Origin: Trichococcus shcherbakoviae | GTDB lineage: Bacteria; Bacillota; Bacilli; Lactobacillales; Aerococcaceae | Direction of reading: 5' to 3' | Assembly: GCF_963666195.1 (NCBI RefSeq) | Contig: NZ_OY762653.1 | Span: forward strand, 2,220,501 to 2,284,500 | DNA length: 64,000 nt | Shown here: positions 51,352 to 59,431 of the stretch, one piece after another | How positions within the stretch are numbered: position 1 is the stretch's first letter | Layout of the letters: every line of letters begins with the position of its first letter | Translations under genes and position numbers: made by a program | The notes under the pieces: generated by a model | Seen by the model: only the letters and a program-made list of their open reading frames with translations | Told to the model about the DNA's origin: nothing | The model's database searches: none

Positions 51352-52518
51352 ATGACTGCAACGCAAATGGACAAACAAACCAAAACGGAGCTCTACCAAA
51401 AAATGGTCGCTTACCGGCGTGAACTGCATGCGCACCCGGAACTTTCCGCAAAGGAATTCGCGACGACCGAGCGCATCCGCCACTGGCTAACGGAGGAAGG
51501 AATCACCATTCTTGATTACCCGCTGGAAACAGGCTTGATTGCGGAAGTCGTGGGTGCACTGCCTGGTCCGACCATCGCGCTGCGTGCGGATATTGATGCT
51601 TTGCCGGTCAAAGAAGCAACCGGTCTGCCGTTCGTTTCCGAAACGGAAGGGCTCATGCATGCCTGCGGTCACGATTATCATACAGCCTCCATGATTGGGG
51701 CGGCAATCCTGCTTCAGGGTAAAAAAGCGTTACTGAGAGGAACTGTCCGTTTCATCTTCCAACCCGCCGAAGAGATCGCACAAGGCGCGAAGTGGGTCGA
51801 AGCAGTCGGGGCTTTGGATGGCGTTTCCGCTATTTTCGGGATGCACAACAAGCCGGATCTGCCGGTAGGCACGATCGGCATCCGTGAAGGCGGACTGATG
51901 GCCAGCGCGGATCGCTTCGAACTGGAGATCCACGGCGTCGGCGGACATGCCGGCATTCCCGATTCCACAATCGATCCGATCGTCATCGCAAGCCAGATCA
52001 TCGCCGGCCTGCAGACGATCATCAGCCGCAACACGAGTCCATTCCACAACGCCGTCATCAGCATCACGCAAATCCACGGCGGTAACTCCTGGAACGTCAT
52101 TCCCGAAAAAGTCTATCTGGAGGGCACCATCCGCGCTTTCCAAAAGGAAGATCGCGAGAAGATTCCAGCCTTGATGCGCCGGACCGCGGAAGGGATTGCG
52201 TCGGGTTTCGGCGCAGTAGCGGATTTCCGTTGGCACCCATACGTTTCCATCGTGGATAATGATGCCCGATTCAAGGCAATCATGGAGGAAACGGCTGCCG
52301 AACAAGGCTATCGTTTTGTGGAGCCGAAACCGGTCGCCGGCGGGGAGGATTTCGCGCATTACCAGACGCTGATCCCTGGCTTCTTCGTCTTCATGGGCGT
52401 CGATGGCACGCGCGAATGGCACCATCCTGAGTTCAATCTCAAGGAGGAAGCCTTGGCTGTCGCCGCTGATTACTTCTCGGCTTTAGCGATCAAGGTGCTG
52501 GACCGATGGAAAGCCTGA
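51352..52518 (+). CDS. M20 family amidohydrolase/peptidase
   Basis: A 388-residue zinc-dependent amidohydrolase of the M20D type (hippurate or N-acetyl-amino acid hydrolase, diaminopimelate deacetylase). ALRADIDALPVKEATGLPF, HACGHDYHTASMIGAAILL, the catalytic IFQPAEE and GGEDFAHYQTLIPGFFVFMG carry the metal ligands and Glu base. The dimerisation domain lies between about residues 180 and 290. The start at 51352 follows AAAGGGAGAATG; the longer frame to 51304 is less likely. Confidence 0.92.
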   Translation: MTATQMDKQTKTELYQKMVAYRRELHAHPELSAKEFATTERIRHWLTEEGITILDYPLETGLIAEVVGALPGPTIALRADIDALPVKEATGLPFVSETEGLMHACGHDYHTASMIGAAILLQGKKALLRGTVRFIFQPAEEIAQGAKWVEAVGALDGVSAIFGMHNKPDLPVGTIGIREGGLMASADRFELEIHGVGGHAGIPDSTIDPIVIASQIIAGLQTIISRNTSPFHNAVISITQIHGGNSWNVIPEKVYLEGTIRAFQKEDREKIPALMRRTAEGIASGFGAVADFRWHPYVSIVDNDARFKAIMEETAAEQGYRFVEPKPVAGGEDFAHYQTLIPGFFVFMGVDGTREWHHPEFNLKEEALAVAADYFSALAIKVLDRWKA

Positions 52519-52597
52519 CAGCATTTATTCGGCAACTGAAAGAGAAAACACATATTTCGAAAGTCCGCGGATATTTTAAATGACCCCCAATTTGCGC

Positions 52598-52603
52598 TAT
52601 AAT
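52598..52603 (+). promoter_or_regulatory. -10 box of the PC4-like gene
   Basis: TATAAT, 75 bases before the ATG; no strong -35 hexamer. Confidence 0.4.
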
Positions 52604-52677
52604 AAAGAGGCAAGCTGCCGATCCGAAAAGCGTCCAGGCAGCGAACCTCAAACTCCAAAATAGAAAGGATCCTCCCT

Positions 52678-52887
52678 ATGGCAGACATCACATTTGAAAT
52701 CGTCGAAGAACTCGGCGTCCTGTCCACATCCGCAAAAGGTTGGACGAAAGAATTGAACTTGGTCAGCTGGAACGGCAGACCGCCAAAATACGACATCCGC
52801 GAATGGAGTCCGGAACACGAAAAGATGGGCAAAGGGCTGACCTTCAGCGAAGAAGAAATGGCAGCCCTCGCCAAAATCTTGAAATAA
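52678..52887 (+). CDS. YdbC/PC4-like single-stranded DNA-binding protein
   Basis: A 69-residue protein of the YdbC family, which shares the fold of the eukaryotic coactivator PC4 and binds single-stranded DNA. FEIVEELGVLSTSAKGWTKE, LNLVSWNGRPPKYDIREWSP and the C-terminal SEEEMAALAKIL helix are diagnostic. GAAAGGATCC lies upstream. Single gene with its own promoter and terminator. Confidence 0.88.
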   Translation: MADITFEIVEELGVLSTSAKGWTKELNLVSWNGRPPKYDIREWSPEHEKMGKGLTFSEEEMAALAKILK

Positions 52888-52891
52888 GCGA

Positions 52892-52928
52892 AAAAACCAA
52901 CTGAAGCGAATCGGCTCCAGTTGGTTTT
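52892..52928. terminator. bidirectional terminator
   Basis: AAAAACCAACTG and CAGTTGGTTTTT arms between convergent genes. Confidence 0.88.
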
Positions 52929-52945
52929 TCGATTTCAACGTTGCA

Positions 52946-54175
52946 TTAAGAATGGGTTGTGCCATTACGTTTCCCGCGTTGATAGAAAAGGAACATCAAA
53001 AAAGCGGAAAGCAAGGCGGTGGCGGAACCAAAATAGAAGGGCACCTGATTGTTGAATGTGTCATAGAGCCAACCGCCTATCAGACTGGCCGGCAGCAGCG
53101 TCATCCCAAGGATCATGTTGTAGAGTCCCAACCCGGTCCCTTTCTTTTCCTTGCCGATGATGTCAGAGACCAACGCTTTCTGGATGCCGTCCGTGGCGGC
53201 GCTGTACAATCCGTAAAAGGCGAACAGGCCGACGATGGCGAAGGGGGTCGAGGCCTTGCCGAAACCGAGATAGATCAGTGAGAACATCAGATAGCCGCCG
53301 ATGATGATCCGCTTGCGGCCGATTTTGTCGGACAGTTTCCCGAGCGGAACGGCGAAGGCGACTGAAACCGCATTGAACACCAGATACATGATCGGGATGA
53401 AGGCATCGCTGACGCCGACGTCGCTCGCTTTGAGCAAAAGCAGGGCATCCGTTGAATTCCCTAACGTGAAAAGGAAAACGATGGCCAGAAAAAGATAGAA
53501 GTCCTTAGGGAAATCCCGGAAGGATATTTTTCCTAGTCGTTCCGATTTGGCGCGTTTGGCTTCCTTCACAAAAAAGATGATCGACAAAAGCCCCAGCAAT
53601 CCCGGAATGGCCGCAAACAAGAAGACGCGCCGGTAGTCGCCGGGGAAAGCGGCCAACACGGCAAAGGCGATCAGCGGCCCGACGATGGCCCCGCTGTTGT
53701 CCATCGCTTTATGGAAACCGAAATTCAGACCGGCGTTGTTGTTTTCTTCAGAAGAACCGGCCACAAGACTGTCCCGGGGAGCGGTGCGGATGCCTTTGCC
53801 GACGCGTTCGACAAAACGGATCGACAGGACCTGCAAGGGTGTCATCACGAATGCGAACAGCGGGGAAAGGAGCGCGGTGATGCCGTAACCGATGATCATG
53901 AAAGGCTTGTTGCGGCCGATTTTGTCGCTCCACCAGCCGGAGAGGGATTTCAGGACGGAAGCGGTGCTTTCGGCGATCCCCTCGATCAGGGAGATTTCGG
54001 TTTTTGAAGCGCCCAGTGTCGTCAGAAATAAAGGCAGGATGCTGTAGACCATCTTTGTCGTCGTATCCGTCAGGAAACTGGTCAAGCCGACAAAGAAAAC
54101 ATTGCTTTCGACGCCGAGAATCCGCTTTTTCTTTTTCTGATTATTCGCCATCTCGAAAACCTTCTTTCCGATCAT
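52946..54175 (-). CDS. MFS transporter
   Basis: A 409-residue 12-helix carrier. NVFFVGLTSFLTDTTTKMVY, SGWWSDKIGRNKPFMIIGYG, ERVGKGIRTAPRDSLVAGSS and GKLSDKIGRKRIIIGGY (motif A in both halves) are characteristic of a bacterial MFS group with the GKGxRTAPRD motif. The substrate is unknown. Two starts fit: 54175 (GGAG upstream) and 54151 (GAAGG upstream); I use the longer. Converges on the YdbC-like gene. Confidence 0.87.
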   Translation of the reverse strand: MIGKKVFEMANNQKKKKRILGVESNVFFVGLTSFLTDTTTKMVYSILPLFLTTLGASKTEISLIEGIAESTASVLKSLSGWWSDKIGRNKPFMIIGYGITALLSPLFAFVMTPLQVLSIRFVERVGKGIRTAPRDSLVAGSSEENNNAGLNFGFHKAMDNSGAIVGPLIAFAVLAAFPGDYRRVFLFAAIPGLLGLLSIIFFVKEAKRAKSERLGKISFRDFPKDFYLFLAIVFLFTLGNSTDALLLLKASDVGVSDAFIPIMYLVFNAVSVAFAVPLGKLSDKIGRKRIIIGGYLMFSLIYLGFGKASTPFAIVGLFAFYGLYSAATDGIQKALVSDIIGKEKKGTGLGLYNMILGMTLLPASLIGGWLYDTFNNQVPFYFGSATALLSAFLMFLFYQRGKRNGTTHS

Positions 54176-54339
54176 TTCTTTATCTCCATTTAATTCCTTT
54201 TCCGGCAAAAAGTCTAGCAGAGCGACCGCGCCCACACAACCATTCCGCGCGATTCGGTCAAATGGATAATCAACCGGATTTTTGGTAAAGTGTACCTATT
54301 GAGATGTCCAGGCTGAACAGGGTTGAGGGAGGAATCGGA

Positions 54340-54891
54340 ATGAATAGATTGCAGATCAATCAAACAACATTGTCCTTGGCGAAAGGCGATATCACCCGTT
54401 GCGAAGTCGATGCCATCGTAAATGCCGCCAATGAAAGCCTGCTCGGCGGAGGAGGAGTCGACGGCGCCATCCATCGTGCCGCCGGGCCGAAATTGTTGGC
54501 TGCCTGCCGGCTTTTGAACGGGTGCCGTACAGGCGAGGCGAAGCTAACACCAGGTTTCCGCCTCAAAGCGACTTATGTCATCCACACAGTCGGACCGGTC
54601 TGGCGGGGCGGAACGCACGGTGAAACAGAATTGCTGGCCTCGTGCTACCAAAAATCGTTGGAATTGGCCGACGCCAACGGAATCCGTACGCTTGCTTTCC
54701 CGGCGATCAGCACAGGCATTTACGGCTACCCATTAAGTCAAGCAACCAAGATTGCTGTCGGAACCATTAAGACTTATCTGGAAAATAATCCGCAAACAAG
54801 CAGCACAGAAATAACCTTTGTCTGTTTTGACGATGCGACAGTGAACGCATACGAGCAGGCATTCGAAGAATTGGAAAGGGGAACTGACTGA
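54340..54891 (+). CDS. macro domain protein
   Basis: A 183-residue single macro domain that binds or hydrolyses ADP-ribose or O-acetyl-ADP-ribose. [49 protein letters not shown] and [13 protein letters not shown] are the standard macro motifs with the catalytic Asn and Asp loop. GGGAGGAATCGGA precedes ATG at 54340. The stop overlaps the start of the zinc-ribbon gene (TGATG), so the two are coupled. Confidence 0.93.
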   Translation: MNRLQINQTTLSLAKGDITRCEVDAIVNAANESLLGGGGVDGAIHRAAGPKLLAACRLLNGCRTGEAKLTPGFRLKATYVIHTVGPVWRGGTHGETELLASCYQKSLELADANGIRTLAFPAISTGIYGYPLSQATKIAVGTIKTYLENNPQTSSTEITFVCFDDATVNAYEQAFEELERGTD

Positions 54892-55274
54892 TGTTTTTAT
54901 TTTTTGATGTATTGCCGTTCCGCAAGCAACTGGAATACAATCAGACGATTACCTGCAGCCGCTGCGGCCATTTTGGGCGCTATGAGGTCTATCTTGTTGG
55001 CAATCGTTTCCGCCTGTTTTTCATCCCGGTCATCACCTTCGGGAAAAAGTATCTCGTCCGGACGACCTGTTGCGATACCTGGTATTTGCTTGATCCACAA
55101 GTAGGAAAAGCGATCGAGCGGAAAGAACCGGTATCGATCCGGGACAGCGATCTGCAGATGTATCAGACCGGTGAACCGCTTGAAAGCAGATGTCCCAACT
55201 GCGGGGCCTCGTATCCTCAAGGGGCACATTTTTGCCCGAATTGCGGAACGAAAGTGGATGAAATGGAACGCTGA
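54891..55274 (+). CDS. zinc-ribbon protein
   Basis: The 127-residue protein has two zinc-binding parts: TCSRCGHFGRYEVY near the N-terminus and CPNCGASYPQGAHFCPNCGT at the C-terminus, a classical double CxxC ribbon. The middle (FRLFFIPVITFGKKYLVRTT) is hydrophobic but is probably a beta sheet. Role unknown. It is coupled to the macro domain gene by an overlapping stop and start. Confidence 0.82.
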   Translation: MFLFFDVLPFRKQLEYNQTITCSRCGHFGRYEVYLVGNRFRLFFIPVITFGKKYLVRTTCCDTWYLLDPQVGKAIERKEPVSIRDSDLQMYQTGEPLESRCPNCGASYPQGAHFCPNCGTKVDEMER

Positions 55275-55335
55275 CAGAACGCCTATGAAATAAATGAAAG
55301 ACGATTATCTGAAAGCGTTACAAATTGTTCAATTA

Positions 55336-55344
55336 TGGTATAAT
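55336..55344 (+). promoter_or_regulatory. extended -10 promoter
   Basis: TGGTATAAT is a TGn-extended -10 box 38 bases before the DUF975 start; GTTACA (55317-55322) could act as -35. Confidence 0.55.
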
Positions 55345-55381
55345 GGCACTATCGAAAATTGTAAGGGGTGGTCATAATTAT

Positions 55382-56209
55382 ATGTTAACGAACAAGGAAA
55401 TCAGATCCACAGCCAGAGAATATTTACGCGGCAATTATAAAATGGCGGTCATCAACCTGATTCTTATCACGATCGCGAACAGCACCATGCAATCGGTAGT
55501 CAGAACACTGACGGGCGAAAGCGCATTGAACATGCAGATGACAGGGGAAACCTTGCCGAATTGGGATTCCGTCTTCTCGATGCAATCCTCGCCTTTCCAA
55601 ACGACCCTGAATGTGGTCCTTTCGATCATCGTGTCGCTGATCATCGGCTCCATGCAGATGGGGAACGAATGGGGCTATCTGGATATGCTGGACGGTACAC
55701 CGCTTTCGTCGGGCCATCTGCTCAAACCGTTTGAAAACCAGTTGTTCAAAACCCTCGGCGTTCTGGCGCTGCAGGCGGTTTATGTCATTCTCTGGTCCGT
55801 ATTGCTGATCATACCGGGTATCATGAAGCTTTACGCTTTGGCATTATCGAATTTCATTTATTTCGATAATCCGGACATGAAAACGACGGATATCCTGAGA
55901 CAAAGCGAATCCTTCATGAAAGGCAAGAAGATGAGACTTTTCCAACTGGATCTGACTTACTTTGTTGTTTACCTGATCCCTGTGGCATTGTTCTTTGGTG
56001 TCGGAATAGCTGCTTTTAACATGTATGCCGGAGCGGCAACGGCTGACTCAGATGCGTTACTGTATCAAGCGTTTTTGCTGGTAGGGTTGATGTTGGCGGC
56101 ATTCGCCATCTTCGGAATCCTGACCTTCATCGTTGAGCCAAGAAGAAAAGCAGCACGCGCAGTCTTCTATTCGGAAGTTCTGAAGGAAGAAAACCTTATC
56201 CTCGGCTGA
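55382..56209 (+). CDS. DUF975 family membrane protein
   Basis: A 275-residue protein with about six helices. The N-terminus (LTNKEIRSTAREYLRGNYKM), the SLIIGSMQMGNEWGYLDM segment and IIPGIMKLYALALSNFIYFD followed by a SESFMKGKK motif match DUF975, a family of Bacillota membrane proteins without known function. Start at 55382, with AAGGGGTGG about 10 bases upstream; the ATG at 55325 lies in the promoter region. Confidence 0.85.
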   Translation: MLTNKEIRSTAREYLRGNYKMAVINLILITIANSTMQSVVRTLTGESALNMQMTGETLPNWDSVFSMQSSPFQTTLNVVLSIIVSLIIGSMQMGNEWGYLDMLDGTPLSSGHLLKPFENQLFKTLGVLALQAVYVILWSVLLIIPGIMKLYALALSNFIYFDNPDMKTTDILRQSESFMKGKKMRLFQLDLTYFVVYLIPVALFFGVGIAAFNMYAGAATADSDALLYQAFLLVGLMLAAFAIFGILTFIVEPRRKAARAVFYSEVLKEENLILG

Positions 56210-56255
56210 TCAGCCCATACAATTTCATCGAAATCATCAGCAAAGGAGCGAAATA

Positions 56256-57005
56256 ATGGAACCAAGAATTAAAAGAGAAGCACCAAGCATCACAACCGAT
56301 TTGCGCAGTGATACAGTGCAAGTTCCTAGCGTGATCCGGAACTGTTCAGGAATCCGTATTTTTGGAAAACGAATCAAATCCCTGATTTTTACGACGGATA
56401 TCGCCATTATCCTGAATAACGATGCGGATGCCGTCATCGCGGTTTATCCATTTACCCCGCATCCGGCGGTCATCCAAAGCATAGCCAATGTCTCGACCAT
56501 TCCGATTCTTTCCGGTGTCGGCGGGGGGACGACCCAAGGCAAACGCAGCGCCAACATTTCTTTGTTTTCGGAGGCGCAGGGATCCTTGGCTGTTGTCGTC
56601 AATGCGCCTACACCGATTGAAACGATTAAACAGATTGAAGAAACTGTTGATATTCCGATCGTTTGTACGATCGTCACGGAATACATGGATATCCAAGCAA
56701 GACTGGATGCTGGTGTCGATATCCTCAACGTCAGCGGAGGGAAAGATACTGCCTATATCGTGAGCCGTATCCGCGAAAATTTCCCCGATGTTCCAATCAT
56801 CGCGACGGGCGGCCCGACGGATGAAACGATTCTGGATGCGATCAACGCCGGTGCCAATGCCATAAGCTGGACGCCACCTTCCAACGGTGAATTGTTCCGC
56901 CGCAAGATGGACAAGTACCGTAACAAAGAGCGCGAGCGCTACATGCAGGAGCACCAAGGCATGACGATCGAAGAAGTCGAAGACTTGGAAGATGACAGAG
57001 ATTAA
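56256..57005 (+). CDS. TIM-barrel protein of unknown function
   Basis: A 249-residue cytoplasmic protein, very well conserved in lactic acid bacteria and relatives, usually annotated only as hydrolase. FTTDIAIILNNDADAVIAVY, GVGGGTTQGKRSANISLFSE, VVVNAPTPIETIKQIE, DILNVSGGKDTAYIV and IIATGGPTDETILDAINAGA are glycine-rich strand ends of a beta/alpha barrel with a phosphate-binding GGPT loop. The substrate is unknown. The C-terminal 25 residues are highly charged (EEVEDLEDD). AAAGGAGCG precedes ATG. Confidence 0.75.
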   Translation: MEPRIKREAPSITTDLRSDTVQVPSVIRNCSGIRIFGKRIKSLIFTTDIAIILNNDADAVIAVYPFTPHPAVIQSIANVSTIPILSGVGGGTTQGKRSANISLFSEAQGSLAVVVNAPTPIETIKQIEETVDIPIVCTIVTEYMDIQARLDAGVDILNVSGGKDTAYIVSRIRENFPDVPIIATGGPTDETILDAINAGANAISWTPPSNGELFRRKMDKYRNKERERYMQEHQGMTIEEVEDLEDDRD

Positions 57006-57012
57006 CCTATTG

Positions 57013-57069
57013 AAAAAACGCGCAAGCAGTTTGCCAGGATAGTCTGGCAGCTGCTTACGCGTTTTTTTT
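57013..57069. terminator. bidirectional terminator
   Basis: AAAACGCGCAAGCAG and CTGCTTACGCGTTTT arms with an inner TTGCCAG/CTGGCA stem between convergent genes. Confidence 0.88.
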
Positions 57070-57103
57070 CGGTATCAGAAAGCTTCTGTTGAACAAGAAG
57101 AAA

Positions 57104-57843
57104 TTACAGATCGGAAATCATACCGCCGTCGACGACGAATTGCGAGCCGGTAGAATAGCTCGAATCATCGGACGCAAGGTAGATGACCAGATTGGAGACT
57201 TCCTCAGGTTTCGCTGTCCTTCTCAAAGGAATGTCTTTTTCCAATTGTTTGATGTATTCATAAACGTCACCTTGTTCAGCCATCGGCGTTTCGATGATGC
57301 CTGGATGGACGGAATTCACACGGATGTTGAACTGTCCAAGCTCTGCTGCAGCACCCTTTGTCATCCCGGTTACTGCGTGTTTCGATGCGCTGTAGGCGAT
57401 GGCCGTAGGAGCACTCACAAGGCCATCGACTGAGGAAATGTTGACGATCGATCCGATACCTGCTTTTTTCATGGAAGACACAACAGTTTTCATGCCTAGG
57501 AACACGCCCAGTTCATCGATTTCGAATGTCAAACGGAAATCCGCTTCCGTCAATTGGTCCAATGTTTTGAAGATGCCGACGCCCGCATTGTTGACGAGCA
57601 CCGTAACCGGACCGAATTTTTCCTCGGTCAATGCAATGACCTCTTCCCAATTGGCTGATTTTGACACATCCAGTTTCATGAATACGGCATTTTCACCGAT
57701 TTCCTCAACCAAAGCTTTTCCTGCGGTTTCGTTGATGTCGGTCACGACTACTTTGGCGCCTTCCTCCGCGAATTTGCGTGCATGGCACCCATCCCTTGTG
57801 CTGCTCCTGTGATGATGGCTACTTTGTTGTCTAATTTTCCCAT
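57104..57843 (-). pseudogene. SDR family oxidoreductase, frameshifted near the N-terminus
   Basis: A FabG-like SDR. The start (MGKLDNKVAIITGAAQGMGA, with AAAGGAGC upstream) reads the TGxxxGxG cofactor motif, then breaks after GAMHA near 57777 and stops. The rest follows in another frame: TDINETAGKALVEEI, VTVLVNNAGVG, IVNISSVDGLV, YSASKHAVTGM and the ending STGSQFVVDGGM. The expected junction is MHARKFAEEGAKVV, so four bases (one copy of a CGCA doublet) appear to be missing. Restored, the protein would be 247 residues, normal length. Confidence 0.85.
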
Positions 57844-58208
57844 TGCAGATAGCTCCTTTGGATTCTTTTTTTGCCGCTCCCTAATTGTTTGGGATAACTT
57901 GTATAGGCTTACAATCATGTTATTCCTATAATGAATCGGAATCAATATTATTGCAGCATATTTATTTATTCAAAAATGAAGTGATTCCACAAAAAAATAA
58001 AAAGCTGTAAACGTTGTATTGTTAACGCGGTTTGTGGATGTTCTGAACATTTGAACGGAAAATGAACATATGCCATTGCTGTCGACATTGGAATAATTTT
58101 ATCAATATGAACGCAGTCGAGGATGCGGAGCAAGGACTTGTCTGGTGGCGGGCAGCGTTGTTGCGCGTGGAATCAACTTAAGGAACGGTCGGCTTCAGGT
58201 GTATTTTT

Positions 58209-58236
58209 TTTAAATTATCAGCCAATAATATATAAT
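58209..58236 (+). promoter_or_regulatory. candidate promoter of the zinc metalloprotease gene
   Basis: TTTAAA (58209-58214) and TATAAT (58231-58236) with 16 bases between. The rest of 57844-58339 shows no gene. Confidence 0.4.
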
Positions 58237-58339
58237 AAGTGTATGGATGAAATCGATTTTCGGATTGCAGTAAAAGTCTGGGTGGGGTTGGCAGAACCAG
58301 AGCCAGCGATGCGAAAAATAGAATATTGGAGGTATTCGT

Positions 58340-59221
58340 ATGAAATGGAAGGGTGGAAGGAGAAGTTCCAACGTTGAGGACCGACGCGGCAGTGGCGGCT
58401 TTTCGACGGGTGGCGGCGGACTGGGCATGAGCGGCATGGCGGGCGGCGGAATCTTTGGGATCATCATCATGATCATCATCGCCCTCTTCGGAGGCGGCGA
58501 CCTGTTTGGCGGTGGCGGCAGCACGCCGACTGAAACGCCACAGACAGGCATCACTGAAACCAGCAACAAGACCGAGGACGAGATGGCCGAGTTTGTATCG
58601 GTTGTACTGGCATACACGGAAGATGCTTGGACACAAGAATTTGCGAACAACAACCTGGAATATGTCGAACCGACTCTGGTGCTCTTCAGCGGACAGGTGC
58701 AATCAGCCTGTGGTGTGGCCGGTTCCCAGGTCGGACCGTTCTACTGTCCGGCCGACCAAAAACTATATATTGACTTGAGTTTCTATGATCAGCTTTCGCA
58801 GGAGTACGGCGCGTCCGGCGACTTTGCGATGGCCTACGTCGTCGCCCATGAAGTCGGACACCATGTCCAGAACTTGCTGGGCATCATGGATCAAGTGCAA
58901 AGCAGTCGTAACCAAGTCAGCGAAACGGAATACAACGAGCTGAATGTGCGTTTGGAACTGCAGGCCGATTACTTGGCCGGTGTCTGGGCAAATTATGTCC
59001 AGGAGCAGGGTGTCCTGGAGGAAGGCGACTTCGAGGAAGCCTTGCAGGCTGCTTTTGCTGTAGGGGATGATACCCTGCAGAAACAGTACCAAGGCTATGT
59101 CGTACCGGACAGCTTTACGCACGGTACCTCCGACCAACGCATGCGTTGGTTCACGAAAGGCTTCGAGACCGGCAATCTGAGCGGTGGAGATACGTTCAAT
59201 ATCGGCTATGATGAACTGTAA
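58340..59221 (+). CDS. neutral zinc metallopeptidase (YpfJ-like)
   Basis: A 293-residue protein of the putative neutral zinc metallopeptidase family. A basic, Gly/Ser-rich N-terminus is followed by a membrane helix (GGIFGIIIMIIIALFGGG); the catalytic domain has VVAHEVGHHVQ (HExxH) and the later ELQADYLAGVWAN with the third ligand Glu/Asp. So the enzyme is anchored and faces the outside. Cys pairs (SACGVAGSQVGPFYC) are conserved in the family. TTGGAGG precedes ATG. Own terminator. Confidence 0.92.
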   Translation: MKWKGGRRSSNVEDRRGSGGFSTGGGGLGMSGMAGGGIFGIIIMIIIALFGGGDLFGGGGSTPTETPQTGITETSNKTEDEMAEFVSVVLAYTEDAWTQEFANNNLEYVEPTLVLFSGQVQSACGVAGSQVGPFYCPADQKLYIDLSFYDQLSQEYGASGDFAMAYVVAHEVGHHVQNLLGIMDQVQSSRNQVSETEYNELNVRLELQADYLAGVWANYVQEQGVLEEGDFEEALQAAFAVGDDTLQKQYQGYVVPDSFTHGTSDQRMRWFTKGFETGNLSGGDTFNIGYDEL

Positions 59222-59241
59222 TTTGGAATAAATTTAGTTGG

Positions 59242-59268
59242 GCCTGTCGTGCTGCGGCAGGCTTTTTT
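59242..59268 (+). terminator. rho-independent terminator
   Basis: GCCTGTCG and CGGCAGGC arms followed by TTTTTT. Confidence 0.85.
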
Positions 59269-59307
59269 GAATTCAACAGGGCAATAATATCCTGCTTGTT
59301 CATCCGA

Positions 59308-59367
59308 TTGACACAAGCCGTACTAGGGATTATACTATGATTAACACATGAACGAATATTCATATGT
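59308..59367 (+). promoter_or_regulatory. metal-regulated promoter with ArsR/CzrA-type operator
   Basis: TTGACA (59308-59313) and TATACT (59331-59336) are 17 bases apart. Just downstream ACATGAACGAATATTCATAT (59346-59365) holds the TGAA-N6-TTCA core (59349-59362) of CzrA/CadC-type ArsR-family repressors, at the expected place around the transcription start. The repressor gene is not in the window. Confidence 0.75.
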
Positions 59368-59431
59368 AATGCGGAATCATTCCGTTTTCTGATAAATAAT
59401 ACGAATGTTTATGGCTAAGGAGGGGACACGG

